From the NCBI GenBank assembly GCA_963775275.1, contig CAVZII010000005.1:2232001-2296000 (forward strand): a stretch of 64,000 bases of DNA. The letters run 5' to 3'. Positions 9,410-18,098 of this stretch are shown here, one piece after another (positions within the stretch are counted from its first letter, which is position 1; the number at the start of each line of letters is the position of its first letter). Source of the stretch: JANWHQ01 sp963775275. Its GTDB lineage: Bacteria > Pseudomonadota > Alphaproteobacteria > Caulobacterales > Caulobacteraceae. The notes beneath the pieces were generated by a model. It did not search any database and was not told where the DNA came from. It worked only from the letters and a program-made list of their open reading frames with translations. Made by a program: the position numbers and the translations under genes.

Positions 9410-9943
9410 ATGGCCGCTGCGCGACTGCCGAGCCGCCTGCACCACAACGCCTTCGTCACCAAGGACATGGAGGCGACCCGCCACTTCTACGAAGACATCA
9501 TCGGCCTGCCGCTGATGGCCACATGGTCCGAGTCCGACGAGCTGTTCGGCGCGATGCGCACCTATTGCCATTGCTTCTTCGGCATCGGCGACGGCGGCGC
9601 GCTTGCCTTCTTCCAGTTCGCCAATCCCGACGACCAGGCCCTGTTCGGTCCCCAGATGCCGGCCTCGCCCTTCCATCATATCGCGCTGAACGTCGACGCC
9701 GAGACCCAGAAGGGAATCGAGGAGCGCCTGGCGGCGGCCGGCTACAAGGAGCCGGACAGCTATGTGCTCGAGCACGGCTATTGCCGCTCGGTCTATGTCA
9801 CCGATCCCAACGGCATGATCGTCGAGTTCACCCACGATGCGCCGAACGTGGACGAGATCGCCAAGGACCGCGCGGCCGACGCGCACGACACGCTCAAGCG
9901 CTGGCTCGCCGGCGACCATACATCCAACAACGTCTACCGCTGA
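9410..9943 (+). CDS. VOC (glyoxalase / extradiol dioxygenase-like) family protein
   Basis: A 177-residue single protein with two VOC half-modules. The N-terminal part reads LHHNAFVTKDMEATRHFYEDIIGLPL and the C-terminal part has SPFHHIALNVDAET and SVYVTDPNGMIVEFTHD. The His and Glu positions expected for a divalent metal site (HHNAF, FHHIAL, VEF) are present. Members of this family do glyoxalase, isomerase or ring-cleaving chemistry; the specific reaction cannot be told. It is divergent from receptor 1 and 22 bases ahead of a small secreted protein, with which it may be co-transcribed. Confidence 0.8.
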   Translation: MAAARLPSRLHHNAFVTKDMEATRHFYEDIIGLPLMATWSESDELFGAMRTYCHCFFGIGDGGALAFFQFANPDDQALFGPQMPASPFHHIALNVDAETQKGIEERLAAAGYKEPDSYVLEHGYCRSVYVTDPNGMIVEFTHDAPNVDEIAKDRAADAHDTLKRWLAGDHTSNNVYR

Positions 9944-9965
9944 ACGCGGAAGAACGGGGGGAGCC

Positions 9966-10337
9966 ATGAAGCTGAGAACCTTCGCCGCCGCGGCCCTGGC
10001 CGCGGGCGCCTTCGGACTGGCCGCGGCGCCGGCCCTCGCCGACACCTGGTCGGCCGCCTATTCCGGCACGATCGTCGCCACCTACAGCGACGGCCACTCG
10101 GTCAACGTCTATGTCGAGCCGGACCACACCTACACCATCGTGCCGGCCAGCGGGGACACCATCTCCGGGACCTGGAGCGACGACGGCTCGCAGAGCTGCT
10201 TCACCATCACCGCCCCGGCCGAGGACGCCGGCGGCTCGCCGGTCTGCATTCCCGACAAGGACTATCAGGTCGGCGACAGCTTTCAGGGCGACGACGCCAC
10301 AGGCCATTTCACCGGCGTGATCAACTCGGGCCGCTAG
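9966..10337 (+). CDS. Small secreted hypothetical protein
   Basis: A 123-residue protein of unknown function. The start has a strong ribosome site (GGGGGGAG, 5 bases). The first 23 residues (MKLRTFAAAALAAGAFGLAAAP then ALA) are a clear signal peptide, so the product is periplasmic or exported. The mature part is rich in Thr, Asp and Gly and looks beta-stranded (SGTIVATYSDGHSVNVYVEP). It has two cysteines (SCFTI, VCIPD) that could form a disulfide. The stop codon TAG is formed by the terminal CTAG of repeat copy 2, so the C-terminus may have been trimmed or extended by that insertion. Confidence 0.75.
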   Translation: MKLRTFAAAALAAGAFGLAAAPALADTWSAAYSGTIVATYSDGHSVNVYVEPDHTYTIVPASGDTISGTWSDDGSQSCFTITAPAEDAGGSPVCIPDKDYQVGDSFQGDDATGHFTGVINSGR

Positions 10338-10499
10338 TGTCCCGATTCCGAAGTTCGCCAGCGCATTTGCAAGGCGGATGCGAACTTCGGAATCGATAAG
10401 GACACTAGCAAATGTATGATTCTAGTGTGGTTTACGGATCAGAAGTTCGCAGCCGAGGGCGCCGCCATCATCATGCGAACTTCTGATCCACCACACTAG
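10334..10499 (-). repeat. CTAG-ended palindromic repeat, copy 2 (B+A, inverted)
   Basis: Module B spans 10334-10408 (75 bp) and module A spans 10422-10499 (78 bp). Both are bounded by CTAG, with the linker CAAATGTATGATT. The order is the reverse complement of copy 1. It looks identical to copy 5 at 54261. Its first CTAG gives the stop codon of the preceding secreted protein. Confidence 0.92.
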
Positions 10500-10725
10500 C
10501 GCTTCAATCTTTCCCCTCTGGGGGAGGTGGCGCGCGCGCGATCAGCGGGCGTGACGAAGGGGGTGACGCCCCTCCGCGCGTTGCAGGCGGACCTGAGCCC
10601 CCCCCGTCACGCTACGCGTGACACCTCCCCCGGGAAGTGGATCCGGTCGCGTTTTTCACCGCAAACGGAGAGGGGCGGGCCGTGGCCGGCCCGCCCCTCC
10701 TGGCTTCCGGATCGGCCCCAGCCGC
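10500..10725. other. Intergenic palindromes and probable terminator of receptor 2
   Basis: The region holds GGGGGAGGTGGCGCGCGC and, about 90 bases on, its inverted relative ending in ACACCTCCCCC, a loose extragenic palindrome. At 10671-10698 an 11-bp perfect stem (AGGGGCGGGCC / GGCCCGCCCCT) lies 28 bases past the stop of receptor 2. On the minus strand it is followed by only a weak T tract. Confidence 0.55.
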
Positions 10726-13197
10726 CTAGAACGTCTTTCTCACCGTAAGCGACCACTCCCGCGGCATGGCCGGCTGGCCATTGACGTAGCCGGCCGTGGT
10801 GTAGAGGTCGAACAGGGTCAGATAGTAGAGCTTGTCGGTAAGGTTGGTGACATCCAGCGTGGCCGACCAGCCGCCTTCCGCCGTCTTGAAGGTCAGGTGG
10901 CCGTTCAGGACCGTGTAGCCCTGGATCTGGTTCCAGGGATTGTTGATCGGGTTCGCGAACTCCGAGGACTGGTAGCTGGCGTCGATCCGCGGGGTCAGGG
11001 TGCCGAACTCCCCGACGGGGATGTCGTACTGGGCGCCCAGGCTCCACTTCCACTTCGGCGTATAGGGCGTGGTCATGTCCACCGTGATGCCCGTCGCCGT
11101 TGCGTTGGTCTTGATATACTTGAAGTTCAGGTAGCTCATCGAGCCGTCCACCTCGAGGCCGCCGAACGGATGGATCTCCGTCTCGGCCTCGAAGCCGCTC
11201 ACGTGCGCGTCGCCGACGTTGGCCGGCAGGGCGCAGGGGATCGTGGGATCTCCGCCGCTCTGCAACGGGCAGGACGTCAGGGTGAGCTGAATGTTGTTGT
11301 AGTTGTTGTAGAAGGCCGCCAGGTTCAGCCGCATCCGGCGGTCGAACAGGAAGGTCTTGATCCCGCCTTCGTAGGCCGTGAGCGTCTCGGGCTGGAACGA
11401 CACCGCCTGGGTCGGCACGAACGGCCGCGGGTCCACGCCGCCGCCCTTGTAGCCGGTAGCCGTGTCCACATAGGCCATGATCGAAGGGGTGAGCTGGTAC
11501 TGCAGCGCCACCCTGTAATCGAGTCGGGTGCCCTGGAAGTGGGCCGTCGTCCCGTTCAGGCCATAGACCGAGCCGTTGTAGCCGACCGGGCTGGTGACCA
11601 CCGACCCGTCGGCGTTATGCCGATAGAAGGTGTAGTCCTTCGATTCGTCCGAGTAGCGGACCCCGCCCGACAGAGCCGCCTTGTCGGTGACGTGCCAGGT
11701 GGCGTCGGCGTAGACAGCCTTGGTGCTGGCTGGCGTCTGGTCCGGGCCGTGCTCGAAGTCGAAGCCGACCCACGGCAGGCCGACGCGGGCGTTCAGGCCG
11801 CCCGACTGGCTGAGGTAGAAGCCGCCGATGGTGTAGTCCAGCACGTTGCCGAAGTTCCCGGTCGCGCGCAGCTCCTGGGTCAAGGAGTGGTGGACCTGCC
11901 GCTGCAACAGGATCTCCACGCCGATCGGCGAGGCGTCGGTCTGCTCGGCGAACTGGTTCTCGTAGTAGCGGATCGATGTGATCGACTTGATCGTCAGGTT
12001 GTCCGCCGCCTTGAAGTCGATGTCGCTCGAGAAGCCGCCACCCTTGAAGTGGTTGATCGGCGGGACCGTGATCGGCGAGTAGGGATCGCAGCCGAAGATC
12101 ACCGAGCACGCGCTCGAGCTGTAGGTCGCGTAGCTCAGGAAGGGGTCGTTCGGGTGGTTCGGGTCAGCCGAGCCCGGGCCGTAGGGCTGGAACTGAGGCC
12201 CGAAGAAAACCGGGGGGCCGCCGTTTGCGCCGGCCGTGTAGACGGTCTGGAACGGGATATCGAGGGCGCCCGGCGCGACCTTGACCAGGGTGTTGGCCTG
12301 TACGCCGGAATGGTCGGTGGTGAAGTCTGCGGCGAGGTTGACGTCCCACTTGTCGTTCGGGAGCCAGCGCACCGCGATCCGGCCGGCCGTGAACGCCTGC
12401 GATCCGTCATGGCCGAGCACGCAGGTGTCTCCGACCTCGTGACTGGGCAGTCCCGAGCCGGGGTGCGTGCAAGCGTAGTCGACGCGGGTGACATAGCCGT
12501 CGTGGTTCTCGGTCGCCGCGGAGATCCGCACGAACAGCTTGTCCGGGACGATGGCGAAGTCGGCCGCGCCGCGCGCGTTCATCTTGTTCAGGCTGCCGTA
12601 GGTGCCTTCGATGTAGCCGCTGTTCGAGCCCGTCGGCTTCTTCGAATAGAGCTTGATGGCGCCGCCGATGGAGTTCTTGCCGGCCAGGGTGCCTTGCGGG
12701 CCGCGCAGGATCTCGACCCGGTCCAGGTCCAGCAGGTCGAGCAGCGATCCAGTCAGGGTCGGATAGTAGACGTCATCCACATAGATGCCGACGCCGGGCT
12801 CCAGGGCCAGGTTGAAGTCGGTCTGGCCGATGCCGCGGATGAAGGCCACCATCGACGAGCCGAAGGCCGCGCCGTTGGGCGCCAGGGTGACGTTCGGCGC
12901 CTCGGCCGTCACCTGGGCGAGGCTCGTCTGGTTGCGCGCCTCGAGCATCTTCGAGTTCACCGCGGTGATGGCCAGCGGCGTCTTCTGCAGGCTCTGCTGC
13001 CGGAACTGCGCCGTCACCACCACTTCGCCGATCTGGTTCGACGACGCGTCCTTGTCGGCCGCCACGGCCGCCTGGCTCCAGGCCGCCAGGCCGACCAACA
13101 GAGCGGCCGGGACGGCCGAGCGCATCAGACGGGCCCGCCCGGACATGCGGGCCGCATGACGGCGCCCGGACAACGCTTGGTACCTCTGGGAATTCAT
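10726..13197 (-). CDS. TonB-dependent receptor 2
   Basis: An 823-residue outer-membrane receptor. The start at 13197 has AGGGGGCGAG just upstream. The N-terminus includes a hydrophobic export signal (RSAVPAALLVGLAAWSQAAVAA). The plug has IGEVVVTAQFRQQSLQKTPLAI, MVAFIRGIGQTDFNLALEPGVG and LRGPQGTLAGKNSIGGAI. The barrel ends with the classical aromatic terminus (WSLTVRKTF). It is a paralogue of receptor 3, sharing the same plug signature and C-terminus. The family imports siderophores, vitamins, sugars or aromatic compounds using the TonB-ExbBD motor; the ligand here is unknown. Confidence 0.93.
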   Translation of the reverse strand: MNSQRYQALSGRRHAARMSGRARLMRSAVPAALLVGLAAWSQAAVAADKDASSNQIGEVVVTAQFRQQSLQKTPLAITAVNSKMLEARNQTSLAQVTAEAPNVTLAPNGAAFGSSMVAFIRGIGQTDFNLALEPGVGIYVDDVYYPTLTGSLLDLLDLDRVEILRGPQGTLAGKNSIGGAIKLYSKKPTGSNSGYIEGTYGSLNKMNARGAADFAIVPDKLFVRISAATENHDGYVTRVDYACTHPGSGLPSHEVGDTCVLGHDGSQAFTAGRIAVRWLPNDKWDVNLAADFTTDHSGVQANTLVKVAPGALDIPFQTVYTAGANGGPPVFFGPQFQPYGPGSADPNHPNDPFLSYATYSSSACSVIFGCDPYSPITVPPINHFKGGGFSSDIDFKAADNLTIKSITSIRYYENQFAEQTDASPIGVEILLQRQVHHSLTQELRATGNFGNVLDYTIGGFYLSQSGGLNARVGLPWVGFDFEHGPDQTPASTKAVYADATWHVTDKAALSGGVRYSDESKDYTFYRHNADGSVVTSPVGYNGSVYGLNGTTAHFQGTRLDYRVALQYQLTPSIMAYVDTATGYKGGGVDPRPFVPTQAVSFQPETLTAYEGGIKTFLFDRRMRLNLAAFYNNYNNIQLTLTSCPLQSGGDPTIPCALPANVGDAHVSGFEAETEIHPFGGLEVDGSMSYLNFKYIKTNATATGITVDMTTPYTPKWKWSLGAQYDIPVGEFGTLTPRIDASYQSSEFANPINNPWNQIQGYTVLNGHLTFKTAEGGWSATLDVTNLTDKLYYLTLFDLYTTAGYVNGQPAMPREWSLTVRKTF

Positions 13198-13725
13198 CTC
13201 GCCCCCTGTCGTTTGGCGCGGGGCTGAAGACCCTGGCGGCGATGCGAGATGCTGGGACGTCGGAAACGTTCAGCAATTTTCGCTGTCTTCGACGGCCGGA
13301 TCGGATCTCAGCTTTGCGCTTGATGTGAAGTTGATCGCTGGGCCGCTGCGCACGCCGGCGTCGAAGCGCCGGCTGTCCGCACCCGCCTGCCCGGATCATC
13401 AGGGCTCGCTGTCTAATGGCAAGGCAATGCTGTCGTCGGCGAGGGCATATCCAGTCCCTCTGTGCCAAATCCACCACAACACTATCGATAATATTATAGA
13501 AACTGACAATTACTACTTATCAATACATGACTATATTATTTCATCTCAGATAACAAATTGGAATCAAACGATCCATCTGGAAACAAATTCAGCGCTCCAC
13601 GGGCCCCGGCCAGACTTGGAGTTGGCGATAAGCGCTTTGAATTCATGGGCTTGTGCGGCTCGCAGCGGACGCTGGCGCGCCGGCAAGGATTGCAATCTTG
13701 CGCCGCCGCCGCCGCGCTATAACGG
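13198..13725. other. AT-rich control region between receptors 2 and 3, no gene
   Basis: A stretch of about 130 bases (13480-13600) is far more AT-rich than the rest of the window (for example ATAATATTATAG and ATGACTATATTATTTC) and carries the 11-mer CAATACATGAC shared with the receptor 1 promoter. This probably holds the receptor 2 promoter, 300-400 bases upstream of its start. Short open frames here show no protein character. Confidence 0.5.
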
Positions 13726-13810
13726 CCGCGCGATAAAGGGACTCCCCCTTCGTCGCATTGACTTGAAATGACTTGATCACCCGGTGGGAGCCGTCCCGCC
13801 GGGTGTTTTT
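13726..13810 (+). ncRNA. Candidate small RNA with its own promoter and terminator
   Basis: A -10 element GCTATAAC (13718-13725) matches the Caulobacter housekeeping consensus GCTANAWC. About 52 bases later a perfect 12-bp stem with one G-T pair (CACCCGGTGGGA, loop GCCG, 13778-13805) is followed by TTTTT. The -35 region is poor (TTGCGCC at short spacing). The predicted transcript of about 80 nt has no open frame with a start. It carries CTCCCCCTTCG (13742-13752), complementary over 11 nt to the ribosome site of receptor 3 (16503-16513). Small RNAs that regulate TonB receptors are known in Caulobacter; identity with any of them is not claimed. Confidence 0.5.
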
Positions 13811-13840
13811 CCATGGGCCGCGCCGGCCGGAGGTTCAGGC

Positions 13841-13881
13841 AAAAAAAGAGGGGCGGGCCCTCAAGGGTTGGCCCGCCCCTC
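13841..13881 (-). terminator. Intrinsic terminator of receptor 3
   Basis: On the minus strand, a 12-bp perfect GC-rich stem (GAGGGGCGGGCC and complement) is followed by TTTTTTT, 28 bases after the stop codon. Confidence 0.9.
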
Positions 13882-13908
13882 GTCTTCCAGGTCGATTTGT
13901 TCGGCGGT

Positions 13909-16497
13909 CTAGAAGGTCTTTCTGATCGTGACCGCCCACTCGCGCGGCATCGCCGGCTGGCCGGCCGTGTAGCCGGGCAGGCCGCCTTCCGCGAGGTCGA
14001 ACAGCGTCTGGTAGTAGAGCTGGTCCGTCAGGTTGGTCACCTCGAACGCGGCCGACCAGCTGCGGTCCGGCGAGCGCCAGGTGAGCCTGAGGTTCACCAG
14101 GGTGTAGGACGAGATCCGGTCCACGTGCAGCGAGCCGCCGTTCGGCGCGATGTTTGCGAGCGAGGTGATCGCCGTCTTGGCCGGATCGATGTCTCCCGGC
14201 TGGTTCAGCGGGCTGGTGAAGATGTCCGACTGATAGGAGACGTCCACCCGCGGCGTCAGGCTGCCCATGTCGCCGAAGGGGATCTCGTACTGGGCGCCGA
14301 AGTTCCACTTCCACTTGGGCGTGAAGGGCGTGACGCCGTTGATCGAGATGCCCGTCGTCGTCGAGCGGCCGGTGACCGGGTCGAGGTTCGGGATGAAGGT
14401 GTACTTGAAGTCCAGGTAGCTCAACGAGCCGTCCAGCTCGAGCCCGGCGACCGGATGGGCCTCCGCCTCGAACTCCAGGCCCTTCACGTCGGCCCGGCCG
14501 GCGTTGACCGGCAGGGCGCAGGGCTGCGCCGCACGGGCGGCCAGGGTCGCGCCCGGCGAGTTGTTCGGGCACGAGCTCAGGGTCAGGATGATGTCGTTGT
14601 ACTTGTTGAAGAACCCGGCCGCGTTGAAGCGCAGGCGGCGGTCGAACAGGAAGGTCTTCAGGCCGACTTCGTAGGCCGTCAGGGTTTCCGGATTGAACGC
14701 CTTCACCTGGCAGTCCGGGTCCGGGCAGCCCGCGCCCTTGCCGAAGAACGGCCGCGCGTCGATGCCGCCGCCCTTGTAGCCGGTCGAGTACTGGGCGTAG
14801 GCCATCACGTTGTCGGTGAGCTTGTAGTCGAGGTCGGCCCGCCAGTCCCACCGCGTGGAGTGGAACGACGCGCTCTGGCCGTTCAGGCCGAACACCAGCC
14901 AGTTGGGGCAGCCGCCCGCGAAGTTCGGGACCGGGCACTGCACGTCCGTCCCGTCCGGGTTGTGCCGGTGGAAGGTGTAGCTCTTGTCGTCGACCGAGTA
15001 GCGGACTCCGCCGATGAGGTCCAAGCGGTCCGTCGCGTGCCAGTCGGCGTGCAGGAAGCCCGCCTTGGCCGTCGACGGGGTCGTGTCCGGCCCGTGCCGG
15101 AAGTCGAAGTCGAAGTTGTAGACGCCCGGGATCGCGCCGGCGCCCACATAGGGCAGGTCGACGCGGGCCTCCTCGTTGCCGTTCTGGTCGGCGTAGAAGA
15201 AGCCGGCCGTCAGGTCGATCGTCTTCAGGACCGTCGCGTTCATCCGCAGCTCTTGCGTGATCTGCCGGTGGTGCAGGGTCTGCAGCAGGAGCTGGACGCC
15301 GATCGGCGAGGACGGGGTGTCCTCGGCGAAGGAGTTGTAGAAGTAGCGGTAGCCGGTGATCGACTTGAACGACAGGTTGTCGTTGACCTTCCAGTCGATC
15401 GTGCCCGAGACGCCCCAGCTGCGGTAGTAGTTGATCGGGTTCACCACCACCGGCTTCCAGCCGTCCTCCAGGTGGTCGCCGCCGCCAGGAGCGCCGGGAT
15501 CGATGAAGGTGGCGTAGCTGCGGAACGGATCGTTCGGGTTCGCCGTGTCGCCCGTGTTCGGGCCATAGGGCACGAACAGGCTGCCATAGGGCACGCCGTC
15601 CAGCGACAGGCCGTTGCCGCGGGCGTAGGTGATGGTGTTGGCCTGGACCGGCGACTGGTCGTCGGTGGCGTCGGCCGCGAGGTTCACCTCCCAGTTCTCC
15701 GAGGGCAGCCAGCGCAGGGCCACGCGGAAGGCGTTGAAGGCCTGGCCGCCGTCCTTGCCGAGCACGCAGCCCGTGCCCACGCTGAACGTGCGCATGCCCG
15801 AGCCAGGGTGGGTGCAGGCGTAGTCGTAGCGGGTGACATAGCCCTCGTGGTGGCGGCTGGCGCCCGAGATCCGGATGAACAGCTTGTCGGGGACGATGGC
15901 GAAGTCGGCCGCGCCGCGCACGTCGACCCGGTTCAGGCCGCCGTAGGTGCCTTCGATGTACCCGCCGCCCGAGCCGGTCGGCTTCTTGGAGTACATCTTG
16001 ATCGCCCCGCCGATCGCGTTCCGGCCGGCCAGGGTGCCTTGCGGGCCCCGCAGCACTTCGACGCGGTCCACGTCCAGCAGGTCCAGCAGCGAGCCGGTCA
16101 GGGTCGCGTAGTAGACGTCGTCGACGTAGATGCCGACGCCGGGCTCCTGCGAGAAGTTGAAGTCGGTCTGGCCGACGCCGCGGATGAACGCCACCATCGC
16201 CGAGCCGAAGGCCGCGCCAGCGGGCTTCAGGGTGACGTTCGGGGCCTCGTTGGCGACCTGGAACAGGTTGGTCTGGCTGCGCTGGTCCAGCATTTGGCCG
16301 TTGACCGCCGTGATCGCCAGAGGCGTGGTCTGCAGGCTCTGCTCGCGGAACTGCGCGGTGACCACCACCTCGCCGACCTGGTTGTTGTCCTGCTGGCCCT
16401 GGGCCAGGGCGACCTGGCCCCAGGACGTCAGCCCAACGGCCAGCACGGCCGGGACGGCCGAACGCAGCAGACGGGCGCGGATGCGGGATCCGTTCAT
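13909..16497 (-). CDS. TonB-dependent receptor 3
   Basis: An 862-residue outer-membrane receptor, paralogous to receptor 2. A signal peptide (RLLRSAVPAVLAVGLTSWGQ) is followed by the plug: GEVVVTAQFREQSLQTTPLAI, MVAFIRGVGQTDFNFSQEPGVG, LRGPQGTLAGRNAIGGAI. The barrel ends EWAVTIRKTF. The ribosome site is GAAGGGGGAG, five bases before the ATG. The pair of tandem paralogues suggests uptake of two related ligands. The upstream metE-like gene is in the same direction and ends 296 bases ahead. An inverted repeat TAACA-gaat-TGTTA at 16770-16783 may be an operator for this gene. Confidence 0.93.
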   Translation of the reverse strand: MNGSRIRARLLRSAVPAVLAVGLTSWGQVALAQGQQDNNQVGEVVVTAQFREQSLQTTPLAITAVNGQMLDQRSQTNLFQVANEAPNVTLKPAGAAFGSAMVAFIRGVGQTDFNFSQEPGVGIYVDDVYYATLTGSLLDLLDVDRVEVLRGPQGTLAGRNAIGGAIKMYSKKPTGSGGGYIEGTYGGLNRVDVRGAADFAIVPDKLFIRISGASRHHEGYVTRYDYACTHPGSGMRTFSVGTGCVLGKDGGQAFNAFRVALRWLPSENWEVNLAADATDDQSPVQANTITYARGNGLSLDGVPYGSLFVPYGPNTGDTANPNDPFRSYATFIDPGAPGGGDHLEDGWKPVVVNPINYYRSWGVSGTIDWKVNDNLSFKSITGYRYFYNSFAEDTPSSPIGVQLLLQTLHHRQITQELRMNATVLKTIDLTAGFFYADQNGNEEARVDLPYVGAGAIPGVYNFDFDFRHGPDTTPSTAKAGFLHADWHATDRLDLIGGVRYSVDDKSYTFHRHNPDGTDVQCPVPNFAGGCPNWLVFGLNGQSASFHSTRWDWRADLDYKLTDNVMAYAQYSTGYKGGGIDARPFFGKGAGCPDPDCQVKAFNPETLTAYEVGLKTFLFDRRLRFNAAGFFNKYNDIILTLSSCPNNSPGATLAARAAQPCALPVNAGRADVKGLEFEAEAHPVAGLELDGSLSYLDFKYTFIPNLDPVTGRSTTTGISINGVTPFTPKWKWNFGAQYEIPFGDMGSLTPRVDVSYQSDIFTSPLNQPGDIDPAKTAITSLANIAPNGGSLHVDRISSYTLVNLRLTWRSPDRSWSAAFEVTNLTDQLYYQTLFDLAEGGLPGYTAGQPAMPREWAVTIRKTF

Positions 16498-16769
16498 CGT
16501 TTCTCCCCCTTCGGGCCGGCGAGATGCTGTCGCTGCGGCCGATTGACTTGGCCGGTTTCCCCCGGGGTTCGTATCGCCCTGGGTGGACCGGCGGCTGAAG
16601 ATATGAGGAGAGGCGTCAGCGTCCCCTGTGCGTCCACCCCCAATCCGCTGATCGGACGGCGGCGCGCAGAGTCGCCAAATCTCCCCTCAAGCCTACGGAA
16701 ATTCCCGAAACGGCTTGGGTTTGGCTAGGAGTGTTGTTCTCCTAGCATCCGAAATTATATTGCTGATTC

Positions 16770-16783
16770 TAACAGAATTGTTA
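16770..16783. promoter_or_regulatory. Inverted repeat TAACA-gaat-TGTTA upstream of receptor 3
   Basis: A perfect 5-bp dyad lies in an AT-rich segment about 270 bases upstream of receptor 3 and just after the metE-like stop codon. It resembles the palindrome TAACAATTGTTA at 41782. The half-sites are the same but the spacing differs by 2, so a shared regulator is only a guess. Confidence 0.3.
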
Positions 16784-16793
16784 CAGGAAGGTT

Positions 16794-17942
16794 TCAGCGG
16801 CCCCAGAGCAGGCCGCTCGCCATGCGCGCGCCCTCGGCCATGGCCTGGAGCTTCAGATAGACCACGTCGGGGTCAACCGGCCCGAACCCGGCGAAGGTCG
16901 AGAAGCCGCAATCCGATCCGGCCATGACCCGCTCGCGCCCGACGATGCCTGCAAAGCGGACGAGCCGCTCGCAGATCAGCTCGGGGTGGTCGATGTAGTT
17001 GGTGGTCGAGGTGATCACGCCGGGGATCAGCACCTTGTCCTCGGGCACGTTCATCTCCTCGAACACCTTCCACTCGTGGGCGTGGCGCGGGTTGGCCGCC
17101 TCGAACAAGAGGCCCTGGGGCTTGGCCCGGGCCACGATCGGCAGGAGCTGGCGCAGCGGAACGTCGTGGTGGTGCGGCCCCTCGTAGTTGCCCCAGCAGA
17201 TGTGCATCCGCGCACGGTCGGCCGGCACATTGCGCAGGGCGTGGTTCAGCACCTCCACGTGGCGGGCGGCGAGCGCGAGGTAGTCCTCCACCGGCCGGTC
17301 CCGGTACATGGTATGCCGGCCCATCCCCAGGTCCGGGGCGTCGATCTGCAGGATGATCCCGGCGGTGGCTATGGCCTCGTACTCGAGCCGCATCGCCTCG
17401 GCGACGGCCTCCAGATACTCGTCCTGGGTCTTGTAGTAGTCGTTGGGCTGGAACAGGGCGATCACGCCGGGCGAGGCGGCGTTCATGAACGCCTCCACCG
17501 GATGGGCGCCTTCGACCGCCGCGGTCAGGTTGGCGAGGTCGCTCTGCACCGGGCCCATGTCCTTGACCCGGATCTCGCCCACGCACCGCGGGCGCCGGTA
17601 CTTGGCGGTGGCGCCGGTGTCGGCCAGGCGCTTCAGGATGCGCGGGAAGTCCACCAGGTCCTGGCCGGGCTCGCGCGGGGTGTCGCCGTCGAAGCCGGTC
17701 AGACGGTCCTTGATGTAGGTGGCGTAGCTGATCTTGCTCATCTCGCCGTCCGAGACGACGTCGACGCCGGCTTCCACCTGCCGGCGCACCACCTCGGCCA
17801 CGGCCTCGGTGATGACCGCCTCGGCCTGGGCCTCGTCCATGGCCACGCCGTTCTCCCGGCCGAAGACGACGTCGGTCACCTCCTGCGAGCGCGGCAGGCT
17901 GCCGACGTGGGTGGTCAGGATGCGGTCTTGGCTGGTCTTCAT
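16794..17942 (-). CDS. MetE C-terminal-like zinc methyltransferase, copy 2
   Basis: A 382-residue protein from the ATG at 17942, chosen because MKTSQDRILTTHVGSLPRSQ matches the family start and copy 1. The zinc ligands are present: HIC in RARMHICWGNYEG, the Glu of LLFEAANPRHAHEW and the Cys of AGSDCGFST. The length matches copy 1 but the sequences differ in many places, so they are diverged paralogues, possibly with different methyl donors or acceptors. An upstream in-frame extension (to 18035) is not supported. The first 43 codons are repeated exactly at 32945-33073, after the CRISPR array. Confidence 0.8.
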   Translation of the reverse strand: MKTSQDRILTTHVGSLPRSQEVTDVVFGRENGVAMDEAQAEAVITEAVAEVVRRQVEAGVDVVSDGEMSKISYATYIKDRLTGFDGDTPREPGQDLVDFPRILKRLADTGATAKYRRPRCVGEIRVKDMGPVQSDLANLTAAVEGAHPVEAFMNAASPGVIALFQPNDYYKTQDEYLEAVAEAMRLEYEAIATAGIILQIDAPDLGMGRHTMYRDRPVEDYLALAARHVEVLNHALRNVPADRARMHICWGNYEGPHHHDVPLRQLLPIVARAKPQGLLFEAANPRHAHEWKVFEEMNVPEDKVLIPGVITSTTNYIDHPELICERLVRFAGIVGRERVMAGSDCGFSTFAGFGPVDPDVVYLKLQAMAEGARMASGLLWGR

Positions 17943-18073
17943 GGTCGGGCTTTCTTCCGGGCTCGGGGTCTGGGCGGCTGCCGCTGCGCTTAGCCTCGGC
18001 GGCGCCGTTGTTCCAGCGGCCAGCACTACTGTCATTGCAGGCGCCCGGTTCCCAGGGCTTGCCTGGGGCGCCG
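17814..18073. repeat. Left direct repeat flanking the CRISPR-Cas island
   Basis: This covers the first 129 bases of the metE-like gene (17814-17942) and about 130 bases of its upstream non-coding sequence. The coding part is identical, base for base, to 32945-33073. The upstream part is clearly homologous to 33074-33203 but diverged, by eye roughly one base in five. Both copies have the same orientation and lie just outside the WYL-cas-array segment. Confidence 0.9.
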
Positions 18074-18098
18074 GCGCGGCGGCTCGGCGCCCCGGGCG

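Noticed and set aside
10618..16728. Very long plus-strand frames opposite receptors 2 and 3
   Set aside because: Shadows of third-position GC in the receptor genes; no ribosome sites and no recognisable domains.
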